64,000 nt of DNA from Bemisia tabaci (Eukaryota; Arthropoda; Insecta; Hemiptera; Aleyrodidae). The notes beneath the pieces were generated by a model. The model worked only from the letters and a program-made list of their open reading frames with translations. It did no database searches and was not told where the DNA came from. Positions 52,804 through 62,522 of the stretch are shown here, piece by piece. The stretch lies in assembly GCF_918797505.1 (NCBI RefSeq), contig NC_092802.1:20481883-20545882 (forward strand), read 5' to 3'. The number at the start of each line of letters is the position of its first letter. The first letter of the stretch is position 1. Position numbers and translations under genes: made by a program.

Positions 52804-55291
52804 GTATTATCCCAGATGGAACAAAAAATTCCCCCAAATCAACATGTGGTACAAGTGTGGATGAATTTACGAAAGCAGAAACTGAAAGCTCTGCTTGTCC
52901 AAGTATGTCTTATAAAGGAAATTTTGATGGAGGAAGCTCAGTAAGTTCTATCGTGTCGAGACACCTTCCAGCTCTAAATTGTATAAGCGATGAATGCAGC
53001 GAAGCATCGTCCAAACCTATAGCATTTATATCTCCAGTAAAGAGACCACCAAGCGCCCTTGTGCTATCTGGATCCGAAGACGATGCGCACCCAGTGTTGA
53101 ATGATGAAGTTAACGAGTTTGTAGCAATTGACAATGAAGATTACCAACCAACAGAACCCAGGTTAGATGAATCTTATCATGATATTTTTCCTGTGTTGAA
53201 TGAAGAAGTTGACCAATCTATAGCATCTGACGATGAAGATTACCAACCATCAGAACCTGAAATGGGTGGATCTTCTGATATTTCCAGTGGCAAGGAAAAT
53301 TCACCAGCCAAAAAAACAAAGAAGAAGAAAGTTTAACGTGCTTAAAAATAAATTAAATCAATCATCTTCCAAAAAACTGATAAATACAGATGCTTCTAAG
53401 AATAAACCACCACTAACTGAGATTGCAGTTGCCTCCATTTCTCCTGCGCCAAAAAAAAAAGGGAAAACTAAGAAAACTACAAGGAACTTATCGGCAGATG
53501 TCCAAGTAACGACTGTGTCTGATAAGCAAACAAAGAGTAAAAGAATTTACGACAAGAAACACTGTTGCCTGTTCTGTCATACTTTTCAGTACCACATCAC
53601 TCGTCACTACGAGCGATGTCACAAGTCAGAGCCAGAAGTTCAAGCTCTTTTATTTTTACCACGCAGTAAAAAAAATGAACCTCGAAACAAACGAGACAAC
53701 GGGTTTACTCTCCTTCTCCGGGAGGGAGATTTTTACCACAACTGCTCGGTACTAAGTACAAAACAGGGGCAGTTATTGCTGGCAAGACGCCCTACCGAGC
53801 AGGAATCAAAGTTGTACTCGTATACGGACTATATGCCGTGTCCGTTTTGTCTTGGGTTTATTCTAAGAAAAAACCTGAGTCAACACATGGCAAATTGTGT
53901 AGGCATTTCGCCGGAGATGCTGAAAAGAAGAGAACAGGGTCATGTAGATGACATCATCTCAAAAAGTGAGGCCCTTTTGGGGAAAGTTGCTCCTATTTCA
54001 ATTGACCAAGAGTTTTATCAAAATATTATTACTAACATGAAAGATGATGACATAACTGGCATTGTCAAAAATGATCCACTAATTTTACAGCTGGGTGCTT
54101 TTCTTTTCGCTAAATTTTCTGTAACTCAATCAGAGTACATAAGACAATCTATGAGAATGCTCGCCAGATTTTTAATAGAAATTCAAGGTATAAAGGAGGA
54201 AATCACCTCCTTGCCAATGTGCTTTAATCCAGAGCATTTTGATTCTCTCCTCGAGGCTACACAGCAGTTATGTGTTGCTGAGAAGCGGAATATGGACAGA
54301 ATCAATTTCCAAAAGGCTTCACTTCTGCTGAAACTCGGGCCATTGTTAAAGAAAACAAGCACCCTTTACAGAGGTATGTGCCTCCGTAACCTAAACGTTG
54401 AAGATCCCAAAATAAAAAAAGAAGCCAAACAAGGCAATGACAATGCAAAACACTTTCTGGAGTTAATGGAGCTTGAGTGGAAAACTCGACTTTCTTCAAC
54501 TGCGCTGTCTAATTTAAAAGAGCGCAAGTACAATGCTGGTGAGTTGCTCCCTCTCACAGAAGATTTGATGAAGTTAAGAGCTCATGTTGACTCTGAAATG
54601 AACCAAGTACTTGCTGAACTCAGGGAATCTATCACTGTAGGGAAAGGCAGGCGTCTTAGTGAACTTTTGCTTGTAAGTGTGATTCTATTCAATAAAAAGC
54701 GAACAGGCGAAGCAGCCAAAATGAAGCCTGCCCACTATGAAAAGCGGCCCAACTGGCAAGAAAACTCTGCGGATGAGCTGAAAGCAGCCATGTCTCCGCT
54801 TGAAAGAAAACTCGGAGAAACCATGACTGTCCTCGACATTCGCGGCAAGCATGACCGGCCAGTGCCTGTAGTGCTCACTCAAAAGATGCAAGAGGGCATA
54901 GAGTTTCTCTTGAGTCACCGGAATGAAATCGGCATTACAGAAGAGAATCCTTACATCTTTGGAATCGCAGGTTATGATAGAGCGCACTTGCGCGGTCATG
55001 ATTGTGTCCGTAAAATATGCAAAGAATTACCTCTTGTGAAGCCAAGACTGATACAGGGTACAAAACTACGAAAGTACATAGCCACTGTAACACAAATACT
55101 ATTTTTGTCTACAAACGAAACTGATTGGCTGGCCCGTCATCTTGGGCACGACATTGCCGTACATCGAGATTTTTATCGACTCCATGATTCGGCCATTGAA
55201 GCGACCAAAATAAGCAGAATCTTAATTGCAGTTGACTCTGGACAAGTGAACAAGTTTGCTGGAAAAAAACTCAATGAAATAAATCTAAATG
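52804..55291 (+). CDS. Crypton-like tyrosine recombinase with two zinc fingers
   Basis: One long exon (acceptor after a T17 tract, donor GTGAGG at 55,292). Order: acidic Ser-rich leader with two repeats of NEDYQPTEP/DEDYQPSEP; a basic Lys run; finger CCLFCHTFQYHITRHYERCH; finger CPFCLGF...LSQHMANC; a helical core; then the recombinase. The catalytic positions I read are Arg in FNKKRTGEAAKM (about 54,697), Arg in GTKLRKYIAT (about 55,069; the usual His three residues earlier is Thr), His in RHLGHD (55,147) and Tyr in HRDFYRLHD (55,174). This is the R..(H)xxR..H..Y layout of Crypton and related YR enzymes. A single shift in the A7 stretch near 53,311 separates leader and body. The downstream frame to 55,752 is intron read-through. 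It may be a transposon gene or a domesticated one. Confidence 0.75.
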
Positions 55292-55836
55292 GTGAGGGGC
55301 TTTTATTTTTCATATTTACTTGCATGATTAATTATTCACTGAATAATTTTTTGAGCTCAGGTACTTTTTTAAAATCTTCTTTAATGAAAATTTTAGAGGA
55401 TGAAAAAAAATTTTTCTTCATAAAAAGAGAACACAATTACACGAGTTTTGGAAAAATTGAAACGCAAAAATTGTCCTCTCACTTGCGAGAAATATTTAAT
55501 GAACTTTGTTTGACTTGTATTGCATCTGCTGGCTATCATTGGCCATTTTCTGGGACCTTATGTAAATGGGTATTTCAAAGCAAAAACCGCGCATCTCCCG
55601 GCGGGACTAACGGGATATCCGATTTTTCCAAGGGTGCAAGGGGAGCCGAGCCCGCCGGCCGATCCCTATATTTTTCCCGCCATCGGGGGACCGGAACGGT
55701 CGAGCTGGTGCCACTCGCGCACGGATCGGCCCGGCGCGGCGGTTCGCGCTGAATTTTGACGCACAGAAAAGGCTTACGGACTTACATATGGTGATGATGA
55801 TGACATACGGTGATGATGATGATGATGATGATGATG
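55292..55836. other. Read-through/intergenic DNA with GC-rich block and GAT microsatellite
   Basis: A GC-rich segment (55,590-55,755) abuts AT-rich DNA abruptly at both ends. (GAT)n repeats run about 55,789-55,837, directly against the next palindromic element. Confidence 0.5.
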
Positions 55837-55837
55837 A

Positions 55838-56140
55838 TGTGTCCAAGCCGCAACTTTCTTCTTTCAATATTAACCGAAATATCCGTCCTTTGAAAAGTCA
55901 GGTCTTTGACGTCATCCACCCCGGTAGGGACATCCTTGGTTTCTTCCACCTTGCTTTCATCAGTCGACGTGACGCACATTTGCACTGGTTGTTCAACGTG
56001 AAACTCGGATGAAAGCATGGTGGAAGAAACCAAGGGTGTCCCTACCGGGGTGAATGACGTCAAAGACCCGACTTTTCGTCCCGAAAGGACGATATCTCGC
56101 GTGTTATTGAAAGTAGAAAGTTGCGGTTTGGACAAATCAT
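55838..56140. mobile_element. Palindromic MITE GTCCAAGCCGCAACTTTCT
   Basis: GTCCAAGCCGCAACTTTCT at the left and AGAAAGTTGCGGTTTGGAC at the right. The arms continue through AAGTC.GGTCTTTGACGTCAT and GGTAGGGACA.CCTTGGTTTC. The left end is fused to a (GAT)n tract. Non-coding. Confidence 0.8.
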
Positions 56141-56181
56141 AATATTTATAGCTTATCCACTAGAATCAAGCATTAAAACGC

Positions 56182-56819
56182 AATAGGCCTGTTGCAAACT
56201 TTAGCTAGATCACAAAGAAGAGTTGTTTCTATCAGTAAATGCCTCAAAATGACAATGATCGCGTTGGCAAAGTTTGAAATGGACTCTTAACTTCACAATC
56301 TACCTTTGTCATTTTTTGCGCTTCCCGCTTCTAAAACGATGCTACGGCACAGGTGAACATTTCGTTTGAGAAGTCGTTCTATTTAACCCCTGTCCATTCG
56401 GATACTACGCAATATTCAACATGGCCTACACCAATTCGCCGAAACTAGTGTGTTTGGACGAGATTTTAACCATTTGTTACCGACCTGGCGTGTTTATATT
56501 CACGATTCCTTCGCGTTGATAAAGTTCCGCTTTGGTTGACCTTATGCTTCCGATTGCGATTTGCGCTCAGAAGCGTCGGCTATGTTGGGTACTATTGCTG
56601 CGAAAGGATTGGGTGGAACGACTCCTCAACGAAATGTTCACCTGTGCCGTAGTGTCGTTTTCGACGCGGGAAGCTCAAAAAACGCTCGTTTCTTAAGCAG
56701 ACTGTGAAGCTAGGAGTGCATTTCAAACTTTGCCGATGTGCTCATCGGGATTTTTGGGACATTTATTGATAGAAACAACTCTTCTTATTGCTCTAGAAAA
56801 AGTTTGCGACAGGCCCATT
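56182..56819. mobile_element. Long-TIR element AATAGGCCTGTTGCAAAC, intact copy
   Basis: Both arms complete (about 190 bp each, ending GGCACAGGTGAACATTTCG and complement) around a unique 250-bp centre. Serves as the uninterrupted reference for 5,404-8,135. No transposase. Confidence 0.82.
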
Positions 56820-56846
56820 CTGTGACCAGCGCAACTGACCCATGAG

Positions 56847-57225
56847 GCCTTGTCCACACGAGCGCGGTTCGCGGAAACTTATTTCGAGGAACTTGTTCCA
56901 GGAACAAGTTTTTAGCTGAGCTGAAACTTATTCCTCCAAAACCCGGAACTTCCCCCGTACTCCGAGCTTCTACACATGTTTCTTTTGATGTGAATTTATT
57001 TGTTTTCGTTTTTTACGTCCTTTATATGCGTCTTGACATTTATTTTTGTTACTTTGGCGGCCGTAATAATCTATTATTTCGCAATAATTGCATAGTTTTA
57101 TTGAAGTTCCGGTTCCAGTTCGGGCGAACTCGTGTGGACAGCATGCCTCGTTTCAAGGAATAAGTTCCGGGAACTGAGCAGTTCGAGGAATAAGTTTCCG
57201 CGAACTGCGCTCGTGTGGACAAGGC
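56847..57225. mobile_element. Palindromic MITE GCCTTGTCCACACGAGCGCG
   Basis: GCCTTGTCCACACGAGCGCG...GCGGAAACTTATT at the left and the inverse AATAAGTTTCCGCGAACTGC...CGTGTGGACAAGGC at the right. A fragment lies near 4,480. Confidence 0.8.
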
Positions 57226-57287
57226 ATTTACGATGATTACTGATTTTTACTTAGGTGGCTCATTAGGGGGGCTTTTCTTATTCTTTT

Positions 57288-57497
57288 TGCACTTGCGAAC
57301 GTGTGTGGAAAGATAGCTTAGTCTCATGGTGCGAAGACCGCAATGAGGACATTTTGTACGTCCCTCGTGATAGGGCAAGTGATCAATTAAAGAACGTTCC
57401 TCCGCGTACTCCGCGTTACACCCTTCATAATTGCAGCGCCATCGTTTGGCCGGTTCCTTGCCAAAGTTTGGCTTCGCATCCTTATATTTAGTGGTGT
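57288..57497 (-). CDS. Terminal exon with C2H2 finger pair (lola-like), A
   Basis: On the minus strand: acceptor TTTTTATTTTCAG, then two bases completing a codon, TTKYKDAKPNFGKEPAKRW, finger 1 CNYEGCNAEYAEERSLIDHL with HLPYH, finger 2 CPHCGLRTMRLSYLSTHVRK ending C, and a basic tail KKNKKSPPNEPPK, stop. About 70 residues with no start codon needed upstream. Finger 1 is C-x4-C, finger 2 C-x2-C...H-x3-C. Several Drosophila BTB genes, notably lola, end in alternative exons of exactly this size, each carrying one finger pair. The entry phase equals that of the exon at 59,642-59,916. Confidence 0.65.
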
Positions 57498-57503
57498 CTG
57501 AAA

Positions 57504-58010
57504 ATAAAAACGAAAGAAAAATAATTAACTACATCAGGAATGTATAAACTCCATTCTGACCATTGGCGGATCCAGCAACCATTTATGTTTTGTGTCCATT
57601 CAAATTAAATCTATGGAAATGTATCGATTCTCGGAGTGACCGAGTGTTCCAATAAGAATCCATTGTAAATCGTATTCGATACATCGAACAGGTGAGACTG
57701 TATCGATATCGATTTGTTCAACATGTAAACATAGCCTTATAAGTCAATTTAGAAATCTGAGGTAACGGGTGCTTTTATGATTTAATTTTTATTCTTTCGA
57801 GTGCCAAACGGCAATGAAAAAAGAAATCGTCAGAAATGTTCTCATTTTCAGCTTTTCCAACTTAAATCTCAATAATTTTGTTTGAGGTTATGTTCTATTG
57901 TTTTGAACCAGACGATACATACTAACCAATAGTTGAACCACTATCGAATACAATCTATTCAAATGAAGAGGAGTCAGTGTTACCAACTTGCTGGGTCCGC
58001 CCATGACAGA
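57504..58010. mobile_element. hAT-like short element CATTGGCGGATCCAGCAA
   Basis: CCATTGGCGGATCCAGCAA at 57,561 faces TTGCTGGGTCCGCCCATG near 58,005. The body contains ATCGATA motifs reminiscent of the CAGTGGCGTGG family. No clear target duplication was found. 57,504-57,560 is the intron 5' of exon A with nothing else visible. Confidence 0.6.
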
Positions 58011-58663
58011 CTCAGATTTTAAAATTCGTAACTTATGAGGAATGTAGGGTCGAAACGTGAGCATTTCCATTTTTTTCCGGCGTTTGAAGAAAAAAAAAAG
58101 GCATTTTTGTACTTATTGATCGATTTATGAAGTGGAGCTAAGAGATTGATAGTAACAAGAGGAATCAGTTTTGTCAGGTTGGATTGCTAAAATCGTTCAG
58201 TTCTTAAAATATTCGAGGAAAATCAGGGAATGTTTTTTTTTTACTCTAATTGTTTAACTTTACTCGTTTCAAACGAAAAACGGGTAGTTGTCAAGTGATT
58301 TTGAGCTTGAAAGGATTGATTCAAACACCGATTAGTTAGGTAAAAGACAATTTAATCGGTCAGGTACAAGAGGGCTCAAGCGCCAAAAATAAGAAGTCGA
58401 GAAAAACGGTAATAACCGTTTTTGATCCTCCTAAATCTCAGTGCTCTAAAATATTAAAGCGACGAATTAAGCAATCACATTGTTAATTAATCTGTTATTT
58501 GAAACGGGTTGGTTTCGATACCGTTCTTTCCGCATTTTCATATCTGGTGCTTGAGCTCTTTTGTGACGGACCGATTCAATTCTTTTAAAGCTTTGAATTT
58601 CAAAAAATTCGACGAATTTGAGGAACTTGTGCATGTGCAGTTCGTAGAGTAATTGAATTTTTC

Positions 58664-58667
<4 letters not shown>
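58011..58667. other. Intergenic/intron DNA, nothing recognised
   Basis: No supported features. Confidence 0.35.

Positions 58668-58723
<56 letters not shown>
58668..58723. repeat. Long poly(A) tract
   Basis: More than 50 consecutive adenines, followed by TTGAATTGATTTGATTTGAT. Could be a retroelement tail, but no body is recognised upstream. Length is likely unstable or imprecise in assembly. Confidence 0.9.
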
Positions 58724-58727
<4 letters not shown>

Positions 58728-58869
58728 ATTGATTTGATTTGATTTTAATTAGGAAACCGTGCAATAAGACGCCGGCCAGTTTGAGTTATGCGTTGGGTTA
58801 TAAAACGTCGTAACTTACCTGTATCCCTTTTTTTATTTTTTTTTTATCACGCGGAGGAGCTTAAGGGGA

Positions 58870-59128
58870 GACACTACGTATACGCAAGGAAAAACGCCGT
58901 ATGAAAATGCGACAGTTTCCGAATATCCTTCGATAAAATGTTTATTTTTGAGGCAAGTTATGCATATTTTTCCTTGAGATTTTCAGATAATTAAGATCAA
59001 ATTACCTACAAAATTGTCCGAAGATTTGAATTGAAAAAATTCACACATTTTCTTGAATATTCGTATTTTTCCTGAGGAGATCTGGGAAACGCCTGAAGGT
59101 TCATAAGGTGTTTTTCCGTAACACTGCA
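58870..59128. mobile_element. CTGCCGTGC MITE, copy 3 (degenerate)
   Basis: AAGGAAAAACGCCGTATGAA and GCCTGAAGGTTCATAAGGTG match the subterminal parts of the copies at 2,070 and 21,603; the termini are mutated. Confidence 0.6.
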
Positions 59129-59641
59129 GATCAGTCGGCTGAAACGCGGCTCCTAATTCGGGATCAAGTGGACTACATTTTGAAATTTGGAACTATAAAT
59201 TCTAGCCCGGGAAAAAACGACGTATGTGCCATTAGTTTCCTTATGCACATAAGTGTTTCTTCAGATGAGTTAGAATTTATAGCTCCACATTGAAAAATGC
59301 ACTCCAAGTGTGTCTTAGCTTAAATCTCTATGCGATGTGTTCAACAGGGGCTCATCAAATGTAAAGATAAATCAAGGGATGGTGATACAGTATTCAATTT
59401 TTTTAGACGAGACGGAGAGGTCATTCCTGGAATACATATAGAATCCAGATGAAATACATCGACGGATGCACTTCGGGCTTACAAAATGAAAAATTAAAAT
59501 AAGGTGAACGATTTTGCAATTAAATATTCAAGACAGCTGCATAACCAACCAAGTACTAAAATATATCCAAGAAAATTAAACAGAAATATAACTAGACTGA
59601 TTATCTGTAAACAAATCATTCAGATAATAAATAAGTATAGA
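59129..59641. other. AT-rich DNA, nothing recognised
   Basis: Would be 3' UTR or intergenic with respect to the minus-strand exon B. Several ATTTA and AATAAA-like motifs, none decisive. Confidence 0.35.
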
Positions 59642-59916
59642 CTAATGACCTAGAAATTTCTTTGACATATAGAGTTGTTTAATAATATACATATTCTCAT
59701 GTTTTCGTAAATACTTCGTATAAAAATTGTAAGCTTTACCCAGTCCTAGATGTTTGTGGTACCAACTATTCATATGGACTAAAAAATGTGATTTCTGTTT
59801 GCAATCATGGTTGCATGCAATGCAGATGGTGTTGTCTGGATGGGCATCCAACATGTGCTGCATCAAGTCTCGTTCAGTGCCATGTCTTTCTGAGCATCTG
59901 GAGCATCCGAATCTCT
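59642..59916 (-). CDS. Terminal exon with C2H2 finger pair (lola-like), B
   Basis: On the minus strand: acceptor CTACTTTTCAG, two bases completing a codon, then RFGCSRCSERHGTERDLMQH with HMLDAH (finger 1, C-x2-C-x12-H-x4-H) and CIACNHDCKQKSHFLVHMNS with WYHKH (finger 2), then GLGKAYNFYTKYLRKHE and a stop at 59,642-59,644. About 91 residues. The codon is split as in exon A, so a common upstream donor could splice to either exon. Constant 5' exons would lie to the right, beyond the window. Confidence 0.65.
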
Positions 59917-59922
59917 CTGAAA

Positions 59923-60246
59923 AGTAGACGAGACTTATATATATACGATCACTCGCTGCGCGAGTGACATTCTTCTCAGTGATTGAGCCATTTTTCTCAG
60001 TGATTGCACATTTGATCCCTAAGATGTATACATTTTGGAGACTCTGGAGGCAAAAATGGTTTCGTCACAGAACCTTGTTGCCGGAGCGTGCCAGCATTTG
60101 CACATGATTAGACGTGTGGAGATGAAGCGATGATGGGGATCGATCGTTTCTTCAAAAACGCATTTGTCTGGGACGTCACCCCATCAGGTGGCGGAAAAAG
60201 ACAGTCCATGGATCTCCTTCCGCGATTTCACTTGATGAAGTAGCAA
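59923..60246. other. Intron DNA upstream of exon B
   Basis: No features recognised except a repeated TCTCAGTGATTG at about 59,975 and 59,993. Confidence 0.35.
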
Positions 60247-60396
60247 CATGGGCGTAGCTAGGGGGGTCCTAGGGGGGCGGCTTCCCCCCCCCCCCCCAGA
60301 AAAACGGAATCCTCTATTCCTCACCCTCCCGCTCTCTTCGCACGAGAGGTGGTCCATGCCCCCCCCCCCCAGAGAAATTTCCTAGCTACGCCCCTG
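60247..60396. mobile_element. 150-bp hAT-type MITE with poly(C) arms, 8-bp TSD
   Basis: CATGGGCGTAGCTAGGGGGG and CCTAGCTACGCCCCTG ends; perfect 8-bp AGTAGCAA duplication (60,239-60,246 and 60,397-60,404). Two C-runs of about 12-14 inside. The CAGGGGCGTAGCTAGG end is common among animal hAT elements. Confidence 0.88.
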
Positions 60397-60954
60397 AGTA
60401 GCAAAAGTTCATTTTGCCTCTTAAGAAGATTATCGGTGGCATAACTGCTCAACGATAGTATAGTTCGAGTTCCGAATCGCTATGAGCCCACTCGTGTTTT
60501 TTTCTTATACTTTCATCGCATATAAATTTCTCTGATGTTTTTGTTTTATTCTCTCTGATTGCATATTAGTAATCATATCCTCACTTCATATCCTTTCCCT
60601 TTCCTTTTTCCCTTTCTGTAGCATCTGTGTCCAATTACAATTATTATTTTAAAATAGCTTTCCCCTAGTATACAATTGATGCTTCAAACAGAATTAATTG
60701 TTTTAATGACATTTCCAATCGTGGGTTTTCTTAGGAAGGCAGCCTCTCGTCCTTCCCAGACTCTACTGTTGCCAGATAAGTTGCTTTTTTAACACTTTTC
60801 CCAATTCAAATCCATGGAAAATATTCACATTTATCGCACAATCTAGCAACCTCTCGAGTGAAATAGAAAAAGGTAGAATCGCCGAAAGTCTGAATCCTTC
60901 GAAGATTATATCAATGATTAATGATATTGTATGAAGTTGCTTTATAACGCACTC

Positions 60955-61072
60955 TGGCGTTCTAAGACACCCAAACGCCACATATGCCTGTCTTTCCAGA
61001 GGTTATCGGGCAACTGACATCGCAACATCTCTTCGTCAACGCCCTGCCGCCAACCCTTTACGGAACGCCCTC
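60955..61072 (-). mobile_element. RTE-like LINE 3' fragment
   Basis: Reverse complement of GGTTATCGGGCAACTGACAT...CCAACCCTTTACGGAACGCCC gives the decayed RPVKGWRQ...LPDNLW segment. It ends at a poly(C) run. Confidence 0.6.
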
Positions 61073-61081
61073 CCCCCCCCC

Positions 61082-61606
61082 CCAATTTAAGCATTCTGAT
61101 ACATGTTTTTGAACCAGAATTTTACGTAGAACACGATTCGCGCAACGAAAATTACTGAAACCAACTCCTAACGAAGATAATAACATTTTTATTTCACATT
61201 GGTTGCGAGGAATTTGAACTGCCCGCTCACAAGAAACTCAAAGCTCCACGTGAGTCAAATCGCCCACTACAACGGTTTCAGCAAGCTCCTCGATCGAGCA
61301 ATGTCCATTTCCCACCATGTGTTTTTCAAACTATAAGTAATTTGCTATAGCTGAGCCAAAGCTTAAAGATTGAGGTTGCCAGATTTTTTTTATTGCAGAG
61401 ACGTTCATGATAAAGTTTAGCGCGCGATGTGAATCGCGTAGAGCATTGAGTTTTCATGAGCGGGCGGTTTCAATTCACGCACCAAGAATCAATCTTCAGA
61501 AGGAGTTGATTTCGGTAATTTTCGTTGTGCGCATCATGTTTTACATGAAATTTTGGTGAAGAAACATGTATTAGAATGCGGATATTCGTACTTTGATTAG
61601 TGGTCC
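61082..61606. mobile_element. AATGGACCACTAGACAAGG element, left end missing
   Basis: AATTTAAGCATTCTGATACA to TTAGTGGTCCATTTT matches 31,520-32,062; the first bases are replaced by a C-run. Confidence 0.8.
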
Positions 61607-62385
61607 ATTTTCCCTCTTGAAGTTGTCTTACGAGCATGCATTGCCCCTCAATAGTGAGAATGCACTGCGTAACGCGGAGTGATGACGTCTCCTCGGCTAG
61701 GATCATAGGATCACTGCCTCGTGCTTGTGCGCTGGTAAGCCTACCCGCACTTATTCTTTAGATTTGAATTGCCCTTTTTTTCATCCGAATGGCGGGAAAC
61801 CTGACTCGAAGGGTTTAAAGGGTACTTACCGATGAATTCGTCAGAACGTCACGGATCTAGGATATTTTTACTCGAAAAATACGAATTTAGCATCAGGTTT
61901 TTAAAATGAATTTTCAAGCTTCACCAAGGTGGTCGGCAGTCAGAATGTTGCATAATGATAGAGTCCCTATACACTGAGAGTAAAGACAATACGAATCCAT
62001 TTCTGATTAGTTCCCGGATTTTAGGCCTCCAGAACGTCATTAACGGGAATAAAGATTACATTCCCGCCAATTGCAAAGATTGTAAACTGGAATGGACCAG
62101 GATATAGAGGGGACGGCATGGAACAAACGGAATGAGAGAGGGAACAGAGACAGGAATTCGAGAAGTTGAGTTGATCAAAAATCACGAAAAATGTTCAATT
62201 TGTGTAATCTTTATTCCCTTTTGTGACATCCATGAGCGGCGTTGTCTTAACTCTCTATATAAAGAGGCTCTAGATGATTCGAATTTCGGGTTTGAACGGC
62301 TAAATTATTTAGAAGGTAATAAACAGGGGTTCTTTGATCCATCATTAGGTTTTTTCATGGCAAGAAATCCGAGTATATTTATTTC
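61607..62385. other. AT-rich DNA, nothing recognised
   Basis: No supported features. Confidence 0.35.
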
Positions 62386-62522
62386 AGTGGCGTGGCGTGG
62401 CGTGGCGTGCTTTGCGATACATTTTAAACCTATGCAAGAGGATCGATAATAATAATAATCGATTTTTTACCATAGCTTCAAATGGGGAAAAATCGATACT
62501 CAATAATCCACGCCTAGCCACT
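62386..62522. mobile_element. hAT-type MITE, copy 5 (degraded)
   Basis: CAGTGGCGTGGCGTGGCGTG (with the GTGGC motif expanded) to CACGCCTAGCCACTT. Shorter than other copies and without a clean duplication. Confidence 0.75.

Noticed and set aside
55292..55752. C-terminal extension of the recombinase frame
   Set aside because: Begins after a good GTGAGG donor and enters AT-rich then GC-rich DNA without the conserved composition of the exon; treated as intron read-through.
62132..62449. Plus-strand frame of 105 residues
   Set aside because: Runs into a degraded hAT-type MITE and shows no domain or splice support.
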